64,000 bases of DNA from Batkoa obscura (taxonomy: Eukaryota; Entomophthoromycota; Entomophthoromycetes; Entomophthorales; Batkoaceae). Numbering within the stretch: the stretch's first letter is position 1; every line of letters begins with the position of its first letter. Shown here piece after piece: positions 1 to 11,128 of the stretch. The DNA is taken from the NCBI GenBank assembly GCA_030770535.1, contig JASVEC010000005.1:310001-374000 (forward strand), read 5' to 3'. The notes under the pieces were generated by a model. That model was not told the DNA's origin. It did not search any database and saw nothing but the letters and a program-made list of their open reading frames with translations. The translations under genes and the position numbers were made by a program.

Positions 1-387
1 TAGAAGCCATAACAACTCGATTGTTTATATACCATTTGTTCATTTTACATTTTTCCGTTTCATTTTATTTTGTTATTATTTAGTCTCCGTGTTGATCTAT
101 TAAATAGAATTTATTTGAAATTCATTTTGCTTACCAACCGATTGATTAGATCAGTTTTATTTTATACTAACTAAATTAGTATATGATCAAAATTTTAGCC
201 AATTGTTGAGCTATTACTAGATATAGAAGATACTTAGGCTTACAAAAACATGCAAAAATAATGCTTTAGAGAGGATTAAAGTAATAGAAGCGTCATACGA
301 ACTGAGGCTCTATAGCCAATAGAATGATAGGATACACTTTAGCTATTTTTATTTTTCTTGCTTTTCTTTAACTTTTTAAACAATAAA
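1..387. other. Intergenic, upstream of STIMATE gene
   Basis: AT-rich sequence with no supported gene. The last 50 bases before the ATG at 388 are a pyrimidine-rich tract ending in an A-rich start context, as seen before several starts in this window. Confidence 0.5.
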
Positions 388-1193
388 ATGGTTTTAAATA
401 AACAATGTGAGTTATTAGGCCCATTTGCAATAATGGTTCAAGGGATTATGGGTATGTTAGCCATTTCTTCTTTGGTATTTAAAAGGTATACGGAACACCC
501 ACGTAGAGCTTTTTTAATTTGGTAAGTTTAACTACATCGCTTATTTTTTTGCTTACATTCAATGTTAGGTTTTTTGATGTAAGTAAACAAGGCTTCGGGG
601 CATTAATGATTCACTTTTTCAATATATTTATATCTGGAGAAAGTGGACGAGAGAATGAAAAATATTCTAATCCCTGCTTATGGTATTTATTAAATTTATT
701 ATTAGATACAACGTTAGGTGTATTTATTTTATACATTATAATTGACATAATGAATAAAGTGCTAAAAAACCACAAGTATTCCCAATTAGCCGACTCTGGA
801 AACTATGGAAACCCAATCCAATTTAGTATTTATCTTAAGCAGTTAGGTTTATTTTTAATGAGTTTAATTGTTATGAAAATATTAATTTACATAACAATAT
901 CTCTGTTTCCTTATATTCTTTATTTAGGACATTTAGTACTTTCGCCTTTAGAAAGACTAAATGATTCAAGATATCAGATTGTATTAGTTATGATGATTTT
1001 GCCCACCATTTTAAACATTCTACAATTTTGTCTAGTTGATTGTATTATTATGGGTAATAGTGAAAAAATAATAGACTCAAACCACTCCTCGCCAGCTATT
1101 TTACCTTTACTTATCAGTAATGAATTACCTTCACCAGATGAAGCTGATTTCAAACTCGATTCTCCCATGCTAGACGATCCGTCCAAATCTTAA
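388..1193 (+). CDS. STIMATE/TMEM110-like (YPL162C-type) membrane protein
   Basis: Two exons (388-521 and 569-1193) encode 252 residues. The family is multi-pass membrane proteins: animal STIMATE sits at ER-plasma membrane junctions and promotes store-operated calcium entry, and the yeast relative YPL162C is vacuolar. The N-terminus has the family pattern CELLGPFA, then KRYTEHPRR, then WFFDVSKQGFGA, which runs across the splice junction; the 47-base GTAAGT...TTAG intron is therefore needed to restore the motif. About five hydrophobic segments are visible, separated by polar loops. The last 40 residues are acidic, Ser/Pro-rich and probably cytosolic. It lies in tandem with the PDCD5 gene 300 bases downstream. 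Family membership is confident; membrane location and calcium role in this organism are inference. Confidence 0.88.
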
Positions 1194-1496
1194 AATATTT
1201 ATTTTATAATAGTTAGACACCTTTCATGTTATTTTCTACTATCCACCGACCTGCTAGTTTATTCTTATTACTATGATATTAAATCCTTGTATTATTGTTA
1301 AATTTTACCTTATAGTGCGTTTTATATTATTATTACTACATTCTAAATTGAAAAGACTATAATAAACATTAGCTTTAAGCCAATAAAAAATCAGAAATAA
1401 AAACTTTTTTAGTTTGACCAATCAAAAGAGAAGGCTATCAAGTTAAAAGGTGAGATAATATTAGGTTTTATAGTTTTAATAAATTATCTACATACA
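1194..1496. other. Intergenic between STIMATE and PDCD5 genes
   Basis: Short AT-rich spacer with no coding or RNA signal seen. Confidence 0.5.
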
Positions 1497-1862
1497 ATGA
1501 ATATTGAAGAGCTTACGTCAAATAACCAAGGGAAACAAGGGAGAGGTAATCAACCTAGTGAAGCCGAACTTCAAGCACAACAAGCAGCAAGAGAGGAAAT
1601 ATTAAGTACCATATTAGATTTCGAAGCAAGGGAAAGGTTAAATCGAGTCAAAATGGTAAAAAGTGAAAGGGCGTTAGAAATTGAAAATAAAATCATTTAT
1701 CTAGCTAAAACTGGGCAATTAAGAAATAAAGTTAGTGATTCCATGTTGATCCAAATGTTAGATGGTGGAAGCCAAAATCCTAGTAAAGAAAATAATCAAG
1801 GTAAAATTCGTTTCCAACGAAAACGATATGATGATGAGGAAGAAGAAGAGTTTGATTTGTAA
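1497..1862 (+). CDS. PDCD5: PDCD5-family DNA-binding protein (Sdd2-like)
   Basis: Intronless, 121 residues, the usual length for PDCD5/TFAR19 proteins. These are small nucleic-acid-binding, helix-bundle proteins linked to apoptosis and chaperonin/tubulin folding in animals; the yeast homologue is YMR074C. Hallmarks visible are a Gln/Ala-rich start (AELQAQQAAREEILSTILD), the block ARERLNRVKMVKSERA with conserved arginines, IENKIIYLAKTGQLRNKVSD, and an acidic tail ending DDEEEEEFDL. The start at 1497 gives a full-length protein without extra sequence. Convergent with the serine racemase gene downstream. Confidence 0.93.
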   Translation: MNIEELTSNNQGKQGRGNQPSEAELQAQQAAREEILSTILDFEARERLNRVKMVKSERALEIENKIIYLAKTGQLRNKVSDSMLIQMLDGGSQNPSKENNQGKIRFQRKRYDDEEEEEFDL

Positions 1863-2681
1863 ATCTTTCATCTATGTCATTAAAACTTATCTAACTTTCT
1901 TAAATTCAAACTTTAAGCTTATTTTTGTTAGTTTAATTTTTATCTTAATCTATCCATTACTTCATAGCAAAATTAACTTCATTTGCATCAAAGGTATATA
2001 TATATTTTGTTATCCTATATGATGCTGGACTAACTTGGTATAAACCGATTTAGCGCTTTTTTACTATTTACATTTTTAAGCTGTTTATGTCTAAACTCAT
2101 AATATGAGATATGTTGACAAATCAAAAGTAGAGATTTACTAGATTTCATTGAGGTCAATAGCATTATAAATAGATTGCAATTGGAATAAAATAGAACCAA
2201 AGTTATACAGGCTAAAAAAGTACATTTAACTTTATCATAGTATATATAAAGCATATTTTTCTGACAAGCATACAATTTTATCTGATAGCAATCATATTTG
2301 TTTATTCTTATAGTATACTATAAGTTAGCCCCATAACCTTATAGATTATATTTTAATTAAGGATTCTCTAATAACTTAAAAATATTAATAAGTTTTACTA
2401 TAACAGATTTAAATATTTAATAACGATTACAATGATTATTTATATTCAACTTTCTGTTTTTAATTCCTTGTTCGTTTTCTTTATATAGCACAGAATAGCG
2501 CCAAAATATTTTATTTAATATACATACTTATTTACCAAATACTCTTCAAATCTCATACATATGCTTATATTATATAGCTGTATAATATCAGTGGAGTGTT
2601 ATCATTCTAAAATACAGCAAAGTTTCTAGAAAATAATAATGCTACTATTTTGTATAAATTTATTAACTTTCAAAAAAATCT
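1863..2681. other. Intergenic between PDCD5 and racemase genes
   Basis: About 0.8 kb between two convergent genes, expected to hold both 3' ends. I see no gene, tRNA or repeat; small reading frames here have no protein-like composition. Confidence 0.5.
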
Positions 2682-3686
2682 TTATTTAAGTGAATCAAAG
2701 AAGGAATCTAATTCAATATTTCCCCCTGATATGATTAATCCAATATTTTTGATATCAGCATATTTTTGCTTGAATTCTTCATTGAATAAAATTGCAGCCA
2801 GAGGTACAGCACCAGAAGGCTCAACAACTAACTTCATTCGTTCCCAAATTATTCTCATAGCTTTGATAATTTCATCTTCAGTGACGGTAAATACATCGTC
2901 CAAATTTTCTTTGATTATTCCATAAGTCAAATCACACATACTAGACCTTAATCCATCTGCAATAGTATTTGGTTTTACAGAAGGAACATACTTACCACTC
3001 TTAATTGATTGATAACAATCATCAGCACCTTTTGGTTCACCAGCAAACCCTTTGATTCTACTATCAAACCCTTTTACTGCTAAAAGAGTACCGGATAACA
3101 ATCCACCCCCGCTAACAGGGGCAATTACTGCATCCAAAGCTACGCTCATTTCTTTAGTTTGCTTAAGTAACTCTAAAGCAGCTGTCCCTTGGCCAATTAC
3201 AATATCTTTATGATCAAAAGGGGGAATTAAATAGCCACCGGTTTCTTTAACAACCTCTTCAGCAGTTTCAACTCGGCTTTCAGGTGAAGGTCCAGATTCT
3301 ACAATCTTAGCGCCATACCCTAAAACAGCCTTTACTTTTACTTTAGAGCAGTTATTTGGAAGCACAATAGTACTATTGATTCCAAAAGTTTTAGAGGCTA
3401 AAGCTACTGCTTGTGCGTGGTTTCCACTAGAATGAGCTACTATTCCTTTTTTACGGACTTCTTCAATACCTACTGATTCTACTAATTGGCCTATTGCATA
3501 AGTGGCGCCTCGAATTTTAAAGGCACCTATTTTTTGTAAATTTTCACATTTAAAATATAGGTTTTTGCCATCAGTCATAGAGTCTATACTACTACAGGTT
3601 AGCACTGGAGTTTTGTGAATTTTTCCCTCAAGCTTTGAAGCTGCATGTTCAATATCGTCCAAAGTCAATTTAATTGTGTTTGTCAT
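2682..3686 (-). CDS. SRY1: Serine racemase / Sry1-type PLP-dependent ammonia-lyase
   Basis: Intronless, 334 residues, fold-type II pyridoxal-phosphate enzyme. Family members interconvert L- and D-serine or deaminate serine, threonine or threo-3-hydroxyaspartate in the cytosol. The PLP lysine is K57 in IGAFKIRGA. The re-face serine is S87 in HSSGNHAQA. The phosphate-binding glycine loop is GGGLLSG at 193-199. E217, A221 and D223 keep the spacing of the divalent-metal site in mammalian serine racemase. There is no C-terminal regulatory ACT domain, which argues against biosynthetic threonine deaminase (Ilv1). Whether it is mainly a racemase or a hydroxyaspartate dehydratase cannot be told from sequence. 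Confidence 0.92.
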   Translation of the reverse strand: MTNTIKLTLDDIEHAASKLEGKIHKTPVLTCSSIDSMTDGKNLYFKCENLQKIGAFKIRGATYAIGQLVESVGIEEVRKKGIVAHSSGNHAQAVALASKTFGINSTIVLPNNCSKVKVKAVLGYGAKIVESGPSPESRVETAEEVVKETGGYLIPPFDHKDIVIGQGTAALELLKQTKEMSVALDAVIAPVSGGGLLSGTLLAVKGFDSRIKGFAGEPKGADDCYQSIKSGKYVPSVKPNTIADGLRSSMCDLTYGIIKENLDDVFTVTEDEIIKAMRIIWERMKLVVEPSGAVPLAAILFNEEFKQKYADIKNIGLIISGGNIELDSFFDSLK

Positions 3687-4635
3687 TGTTATTCAAAATA
3701 TTCAAAAATAGTTTGACATAGTTCTATATTATCATTTATATACTGCGTAAAGTACTATTTCATTGGACAGCTGATAATTAAAATATAGTTTATATGTTTA
3801 TTTTTTTATTTTTTGGGTCCTCGCGTTTATTTGCAATTATACTAAGTTTATATTAATAATCCAAGTCAAATTTAAAGAATATAGCATATAACCCTGGAAG
3901 CCTTCAAATTTATGGGCAAATTTTAAAAGGTGTCAAAAAATCAGAATTAGCTCCACAAAACATATTTCAATCATAGTTCTAATTTTCAAAATCTTTTAGT
4001 CCTTCAAGGATTAAAAAAAGCTAACATCCATGTATTGAAAGCTTTAAGATAAAAGCTAGCTGCGGTATAATTATCAAAATCTCATTCTAACAGGCTCAAG
4101 ATGGTTCCGCTCATAGTGAAGCCTGATAAGCGTAAAAAAACAAATTATGCTTTAACAGTATTTAAAGTTCTGAACTCTAAAGAGATTTATCTTTAAACTA
4201 ACTCTAGGATCAATGGTATTTCATAAAGCAGAAGCTATCATAAAATATGGATATGCTTCATCCTTTTAACAATTTCCTCATTTTATATCCCTAAATTTAA
4301 AAAGACCCTTGGTCAATATTTTTGAATAAAAAACATAATCATGTATTAGCACTCCATGAATATACCAAGTACCACTTAATTAGTAGTTTGTAAGAGCATT
4401 TTATATAACTATTTATTCAATGCTTTGTAATTTTAATAATAAGACATAATATTTGAAAGTATATTTAACAATGATAAAAAAGTTATAAATGGTAAAAATT
4501 AAACCAAACAGTTAAAGTTAATCAATATTTGATGACGAATTTATAAAAGTATAAGGATTAAGGGTCTAATAAAATGAAGACAAAATCATTTAGCACATCA
4601 CGATTCCTTTAAATCTCGAAGGATCTTGATCAAAT
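3687..4635. other. Intergenic upstream of racemase gene
   Basis: About 0.95 kb of AT-rich sequence without a supported gene. It holds the racemase promoter side and the 3' side of the secreted repeat-protein gene. Confidence 0.5.
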
Positions 4636-5379
4636 TTAAACACGTTTCTTAAAAGCTCCTCTAGCTGCGCCAGCTACTTGTAAATCTTGCAATGAATCAT
4701 CGACTGCAGAAAAATCGAAGAAATCTTCATCACGTCTTGCTAACGATCCTTCCTTTTTCATAAACTCCCCTCTAGCTAATCCAGCTACTTGTAAGTCCTG
4801 TAACGAGTCATCGATTGCAGAAAATTCGAAGAAATCTCCAGCACGTCTTGCTAACGATCCTTCCTTTTTCATAAACTCTCCTCTAGCTAATCCAGCTACT
4901 TGTAAGTCCTGTAGTGAGTCATCAATGGCAGAAAAATCAAAAAAGTCTTCAGCACGTTTATTAAGTGATCCCTCTCTCTTTTTGAAGTTTCCTCTAGATA
5001 CGCCAGCCACTTGTAAATCTTGCAATGAATCATCGACTGCAGAAAGATCGAAGAAATCTTCATCACGTCTTGCTAACGATCCTTCCTTTTTCATAAACTC
5101 TCCTCTAGCTAATCCAGCTACTTGTAAGTCCTGTAGTGAGTCATCAATGGCAGAAAAACCAAAAAAGTCTTCAGCACGTCTTGTTAATGGCGCTTCACTC
5201 TTTTGACGAAACTTACCATCGCCTAGAGCAGTTACTTGTAATCGATCTAATGAATTTCCTAGTAGAGCAAAGCCTTCCACAGGGGTTGGGTTACGTCTAA
5301 CTAAATTGGAATCGATAGGCAATGAAGTATAACCTAAAATTAAGCATGAAACGATGATGGAAACGATATTTGCTCTCAT
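4636..5379 (-). CDS. Secreted Kex2-processed repeat protein, copy A
   Basis: 247 residues, intronless. Residues 1-19 form a signal peptide with a hydrophobic core, followed by a dibasic R28-R29. The rest is six repeat units at about 30-68, 69-105, 106-142, 143-179, 180-216 and 217-247. A typical unit is 37 residues, starts AEDFFDFSAIDDSLQDLQVA, carries an internal KK or KKR, and ends SLARR or SLNKR. This is the layout of fungal Kex2-processed repeat proteins, whose late-Golgi cleavage after KR/RR releases several similar peptides. Units 2-6 are much more alike than unit 1, and their DNA is nearly identical, implying recent expansion or conversion. It is divergently paired with the related gene at 5748. 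Peptide role (signal, hyphal surface or other) is unknown; no adjacent modifying enzyme is seen. Confidence 0.85.
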   Translation of the reverse strand: MRANIVSIIVSCLILGYTSLPIDSNLVRRNPTPVEGFALLGNSLDRLQVTALGDGKFRQKSEAPLTRRAEDFFGFSAIDDSLQDLQVAGLARGEFMKKEGSLARRDEDFFDLSAVDDSLQDLQVAGVSRGNFKKREGSLNKRAEDFFDFSAIDDSLQDLQVAGLARGEFMKKEGSLARRAGDFFEFSAIDDSLQDLQVAGLARGEFMKKEGSLARRDEDFFDFSAVDDSLQDLQVAGAARGAFKKRV

Positions 5380-5747
5380 TATTATTAAGTCAAAGATATT
5401 TATAAAATAGTATAGACATCAATGGATTGAACTTTGTTTTTATATCCTTTTGCTTTTAAAATTTACATTATTTTATTTTGTTATAGAATTAATTCTCCTG
5501 TTACTTATTTTTACAATAAACTAAAAATTTTAAATTCTGTTGTAATAGTCTAATTTTCAGTTGAACTTAAAATTTATAGGAATTAAAAATTCATTTTATT
5601 TAGGAGTTTGATAGACTAAAGGAAATAAAAAATAGCTCGGAAATTACATTTACAATTTTACAATCAAATATAAAAGGTCGACATGGATACCTGAAGTTAA
5701 TTAAGTTATACTCTAATCATAAATACATCTTACCTTAATATTTAAGT
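5380..5747. promoter_or_regulatory. Shared divergent promoter of the two repeat-peptide genes
   Basis: This 368-bp spacer separates two head-to-head genes for related secreted repeat proteins. A TATAAAAG lies at 5669-5676, about 70 bases before the right-hand ATG. On the other strand a TATAAAAA lies at 5437-5444, about 60 bases before the left-hand ATG. The arrangement suggests co-expression from a bidirectional promoter; that is inference. Confidence 0.5.
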
Positions 5748-6410
5748 ATGCAATTAACCCATATTACTGTCTTGATTTTATCTTTTTTAACTGGATATAA
5801 CTCCCTTGCAGTCCCAAATCAAAATATCCAAAGACGTGCTGATGACTTTAAATTTTCACTAACAAAAGACTCCTTAAGTAGAATCGCTACTGGTCTCATA
5901 GCCAATAGCGAATTTGTGCCAAGAAAAGTAGAAAGGCGTGATGAAAATGGCTTTGCATTTGCATTAGCTAGTAAATCATTACAAAGAGTAGGTGGTGGTA
6001 TCGGAGGTATTCATGATTTTGATGGAACTAGAAAACAAAGACGTGCAGAAGATGGTTTTGGACTTTCTGTAGCCAAGAACTCTGTGTCGAGAATAGGTGG
6101 TGGTATCGGAGGTATTCATGATTTTGATGGAACTAGAAAACAAAGACGTGCAGAAGATGGTTTCGGATTTTCTGTAGCCAAGAACTCTGTGTCGAGAATA
6201 GGTGGTGGTGTTGGAGGTATTCATGATTTTGATGGAACTGAGAGAAGAAACAGCAGAATAGGTTCGGGAATTTTAGATAGAAACCCATTAAGTTCTGGGT
6301 TTCCTGCATTCAGTGATACTGCATCTGCCACACCACCTGTAGGACTTGCAGCACCTGTAGGACTTGCAGCACCTGCAGCACCTGCAGCACCCATTAATCC
6401 AGCAGCTTAA
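5748..6410 (+). CDS. Secreted Kex2-processed repeat protein, copy B
   Basis: 220 residues, intronless. A signal peptide (about 1-21) is followed by R29-R30 and four repeat units at about 31-64, 65-99, 100-134 and 135-167. Each unit ends in ERR or QRR. The later units start AEDGFGFSVAKNSVSRIGGG and contain GGIHDFDGT. The tail, 168-220, is Ala/Pro-rich with a duplicated PVGLAA segment. The start of each unit matches the partner gene's units: an acidic pair, F-x-[FL]-[SA], four residues, then S-[LV]. The two genes are therefore paralogues. Units 3 and 4 are almost identical in DNA. As for its partner, Kex2-type release of peptides is predicted from layout and the biological role is unknown. Confidence 0.83.
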   Translation: MQLTHITVLILSFLTGYNSLAVPNQNIQRRADDFKFSLTKDSLSRIATGLIANSEFVPRKVERRDENGFAFALASKSLQRVGGGIGGIHDFDGTRKQRRAEDGFGLSVAKNSVSRIGGGIGGIHDFDGTRKQRRAEDGFGFSVAKNSVSRIGGGVGGIHDFDGTERRNSRIGSGILDRNPLSSGFPAFSDTASATPPVGLAAPVGLAAPAAPAAPINPAA

Positions 6411-8195
6411 GCAAGCAGTTGCGTTATAAATATTGGCAATTCCAAAGACTTTACACAAATATGAAATATTATCTTATTTGTAAGTCTGTTTCTATTTTTT
6501 CATTTTAGAATCATAAATAAATAAACTTCAATTTAAATTTTCAAAATAATTTAAAGTAGTATAGATTTTTGTAATATTTTCTTTTCAATATGTAATTTTT
6601 AAATATACCTTAAATTGGAAGTTTACTTAAGCTATAATAGTAATGCCTTTCTGTAAAAATTCCTTATACTGAACTGTTTTTACCTTTGGTAGAAACAATC
6701 TATATTAAATTTTTAGATGAAAGTACCTTTAGTCATATTAACGAACTTATACTTAATCAACAGGCACTGATTCATGTCGTTGAGAACATTGTAAAAGCGT
6801 TAATCTACTTTATGATTGATCTGAGGTGTTAGATAAGTATTGGACTTTTAAAGGGCCTAAACTTTATCAAAGAGAATATAAGAATTTCTAAAAATGATAC
6901 CGAATGTAAATAAAAATCAATGGTATCAACAATAAGAATATATTGTTTAAGATATTTATAATATCTATATATCTCTTAAAATTAATCAGCAAAATAAATT
7001 ATAAGAAAATTAATTGAATAAAATACTAATATCTGAGTTTATTATGAATTTAAAAATGTGATATATTTACATTTACTATGCGATAAACCAAAAACTGTAT
7101 AAAGATGTAATAATATTAATTTTTTAATTACTAGTTAGGTAAAAAAAATATTCGGGGAATTCATAATAATATTGTATTCTTATGAGGTATCTTCAAATTT
7201 TAATTTACTAGTTTATGTTTGTTTTTTAAAATAAAAGTAGTTTATGTTAGTTTAATTTATAATAATTTCCCACAGATAATTTATTATCCTTTGAACATTG
7301 TAACTCGTATTTCTTGTTTTCGATTCATTATTTATTATTTATCAACTTAATATATTAAATACTTTAAATTAAAAAACTTGTATATTCGATTAAACTTAAC
7401 AAATTAGAATTGTAGTTTTCACTAAAGTTGAAGAATAATTGGACTAATTAATTTTGGAAATTAATTAATGCAATAAAAATTAGAGTGATGTTTCCTCAAT
7501 AGTATTTGTTTTAAGAGACAATTATAGTAATAAAAATAAAATTGAAAATGAAAAAATACTGGATATATAATTATCAACTTTATTCTATAAAAATTGAAAT
7601 TCTCCATTTTAATTTTTAAAATATTTGATCTTTTCAATCCTTGCATTCATAAACATGTTATGCTATTTCTAATACAAACTTTAACGTTATCAAATTTAAC
7701 TGCTTACCTAAGGCTCATTTTTTACGCTTTGTTTTAGTTTAATTTAACTTTTTATTAATCTAGTTTAAAACTATTAGTATACTAAATAATATAAAACTTA
7801 CAGTTTTGAATAGGAAAGAATCAAACATAATAAAAATACTATACGAAGTTAAGGGATGTAAGTTCAACAGAAATTGATATCATAAAATGTGGTTAATAGA
7901 ATTTAGTTTAAATGGCTAAATGTCGGAGTTAATTTCTAAAAATATACATTTCAAGTATGATATAATTACGTTAAATTTAATGAACTAAGATTGATTTATG
8001 ATTATATAAAAATATTTAGTAAATTGATATAACAATAAAATAAAAAGATATAAAAAACACTAACTTTATATACAAATAAAATAGAACAGTTATACTTAAA
8101 CTTCTTTATATATTATTTGTAATAGTTATATTAGATTTTGCAACTTAGTTTTAAAACTCTTTTTTTTTACAGCGAGTTCGAGTTTAAATTATAAA
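6411..8195. other. Gene-poor AT-rich stretch
   Basis: About 1.8 kb without a supported gene, RNA or recognisable repeat. Small reading frames here, such as one on the minus strand near 7461-7646, have low-complexity Phe/Tyr/Ile/Asn composition typical of translated AT-rich DNA. Confidence 0.5.
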
Positions 8196-9104
8196 TTATT
8201 TATATGTTGGTTTGTACCACCTCCAAAAACCTTGACGATTTTGACTTCTCATCCATTTGAATCTTCTACCTGCCAATAAAGGAAATTGAACAATAGGACG
8301 TGGACATATACAAATGGGTGAAGTTGTTGGATTATTACAATTACAGCATATAAGATCGCCCCCATTTTTTTCACTTAATGATGAGTTTAATTGCACCGTA
8401 TCTAAATTCCCTGCTATATTATCAATCCCACCTTCATCTGGATTATTAAGTGAATCCGGTGCTTCAGGATCCATTAATTTTAATGGCAGTATTGAAGTAA
8501 ATTTCATTCTATGAGATTTAAGATCGAATAAATTTGCCAAGTCGGATTCTAATAAATAGAATTAATTTTTAAACATAAAAATTATAATATTAATACCAGA
8601 TGATTGAACTAAAGAGTTTGATATTCCATCTTTGGGAGAAGAAGTTTGATGCGAATTAGACGAATTCGAAGCTTTTAAAAGTTTACGAAGTCGACTATTT
8701 TCTTCTTCTATTTCATTCAACCTTTCTTTTAAACACCCTATTTCTTTTTTACATACTTTCAAAGTGGCTTCAGTTGCTACAAGTATCTTTGCTTTAGTTT
8801 CCAAATCTTTAATATGTTGATCTTTTCTTTGACGAAACGCTTTTTGCGCAGCTCGGTTTTGGGCTGCCCTTTTATTAACCATTTGTTTCTTTTTTTGATA
8901 ACTTAAAGCTTCACTGGGTGCCATATGCGATAAATTACTATCATAAATCTGTTCATAATGTGGTTCCATACTTGGGTTTAACACGGTACTATTATATACC
9001 GATTGTGTGCCATTCCTTCTTTCATATTCCTCTAGAAATTTTCAATAAAATTTAGTTATAAATATTAATACTAGGCTATTACCATGATTATTATAGTGAT
9101 CCAT
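8196..9104 (-). CDS. Pap1/Yap1-type bZIP transcription factor
   Basis: Three exons on the minus strand (9104-9083, 9031-8597, 8548-8196) give 269 residues. The basic region at about 54-77 contains N66-x2-A69-Q70-x2-F73-R74, the Pap1/Yap1 signature (NxxAQxxFR), followed by a leucine zipper to about residue 120 (LKERLNEIEEENSRLRKLL). Pap1/Yap1 factors drive oxidative- and metal-stress genes in the nucleus. The third exon adds a cysteine cluster, C220, C221, C223, C232 and C234, reminiscent of the redox-sensing cysteine-rich domains of the family though not clearly homologous. The first exon has only seven whole codons, and the split Glu codon at its junction keeps phase. Confidence 0.87.
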
Positions 9105-11027
9105 AATAAAAAAAGATGTTTTTATATAAAAGTTAAAAAGTGTACTAAGAAAATTAGCCTTCAAAGTGATAACATATGAAATCATACCTACTTGCGACTT
9201 ATCCATTGGGTTACTCCAATCAATGATTTATAATTGAATTGAGTATCGCTATATGGAATTTCATAATAAATGGGGAAATCGTAGGCTAGTAGAATGATTA
9301 GCTAATCTATAAACTGCAAGTTAACAATTAGCTAAGGAATTCAATTATCACATCCAGTTAGATTGAACCAATTAAATTAACTAAATTGAAATTCACTAAT
9401 AAATTTGTTAAAATGTCGCACTTTAAGATTTCATTTAAGGATCCTATCCAGTCAAAAATGCACCTTATTAAATTTTAAAAATAGGATTTGTTATTCTATT
9501 TTATAACATAATTTCTCAAAAAATAGAAGACTTTAACCAATGAAACATAGATGAATTATTAATTCATTTTTCTATTTTACATAATCCTTTAACTATGAAT
9601 TCATAATGCTGAAATATTCACATTAATGCTTTAAAAAGTAAGCTTTGGCTTAAAAATTTTTAACATTTTTAAAAAACGGAAAAACTTGAAAAAACTTTTC
9701 AACTAAAATTCGGTCCTACCCACCTCAATTTTTTTGATTAATTTTGTTATTTTAATTTTTAGCTAATTTCTTTTTTAAGAAGTTTACGCTCTTTTTTGTT
9801 ACCTTTTTCTTACTATTATGCCTAAATCTCAAGTTATTTGTTCTGACTATCATATTATCTTAAAAATGCTTAAATATTCGATTGATGGAGCTATATAGTA
9901 TTATGTCTATTTAATTAATATACTCTTTTTTTGTTCAATATTTTTCACTTCATATAATTATAAAACTGTTGTTTACTAATAAAACAAGCTATTTTATAAG
10001 TGTTTTATTTCAAAAGCTAAAACTAAATCAATAAGTATTTATAAGATTTTGACTCTATCAATTTCACTAAAAAAAATTAAGTCATACTAGGAGTTATTAT
10101 AGGTACTTAAAATAAAAACTTATCTCAGTATTATTTCTATTTAGTTTTTTTATACATTTAAAATTATTTAAAACTTCATTCTACTTATACTAAATCGCCT
10201 CTTATTTCACACGTGAATATCACTATACAAAGTGGAACTTAAAGCTATAAAATAGAAGCTGTCCAAATCAAAAGTTGGTGCTATTAAATTGGAATAATTT
10301 ACATTGTTTACATAGTCTTTCCTTCTATTTTATTACGTCCTCTTATAGCCTTATAGCGATTATTATTCGGTTTTTTATATAGATTCTCTTATTTCTAATA
10401 ACAAAACATTTGAAAGCTTCGCTCATTGAAGATTTATTCTTAAAGATAAGAGCTATTTGATGCTATTTAATTTAATATAATTTATAGCTTTAAAAATACA
10501 TTGCGGGTATATTTTTTTACATAATAATTCAATATTCGATTTTTCATCAACTCGGTCAATATAATATAAATATAGTAAATTTACATTATAATTATTAAAT
10601 AAAAAAGTGATACAATTTAGAAATGCTATCTATGATATAGCAATTGAGCTTTGAAATTGGTGAGAGCCCCTCATTACCAGTATTGTTTATTAGAAAATAA
10701 AGCAAAAATTAGCTATTAAAAGTAATTTTATTTTTCGCAAAAAGTAACAACTTTTTTTCTATGCTGCTAATAATAAATCATATTAATTATTAGATTTCCT
10801 CTATACAAGATATTATAGTACTTTATAGTTTTTAGTTTGAGTATACTTTATCATTATAGCTCATCTAATTGTTATAAATTTAAAGGATGTACAAATACTA
10901 ATTCGATCTTTAAACTAATAAAATATCACTAGTATGCCTATTTTTGCCTTCTAGAACATCTATTATGTTCTATCTAAGTCTTTTGAATATGAATTTCGAC
11001 TCCTTTTGAATAAAAATCATATCCCTC

Positions 11028-11128
11028 TTCTATATATTTTTTGTTCAAGAATTCTACTAACAATCTTTCCACTCAAACAACGCTTAAAAGATGGAAAAAG
11101 TGATGAAGCCAAAAAAACATCCCCATAT
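11028..11128 (+). repeat. MITE-like 105-bp element, copy A
   Basis: Forward copy of the dispersed element described under the copy at 60248. The right end (CCAAAAAAACATCCCCATAT) is well kept and the left end is diverged. The core is CTCAAACAACGCTTAAAAG. Confidence 0.75.

Noticed and set aside
4925-5206. Plus-strand repeat-bearing frame inside the secreted repeat-protein gene
   Set aside because: It is the antisense reading of the minus-strand repeats; it has no signal peptide or start context, while the minus-strand frame has both.
5979-6224. Minus-strand repetitive frame inside the second repeat-protein gene
   Set aside because: Antisense shadow of the plus-strand repeats.
4636-6410. Repeat arrays as a possible CRISPR array
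   Set aside because: The repeats are in-frame coding units without spacers; this is a eukaryotic genome.
7461-7646. Minus-strand 61-codon frame in the intergenic stretch
   Set aside because: Composition dominated by Phe, Tyr, Ile and Asn, as expected from translated AT-rich non-coding DNA.
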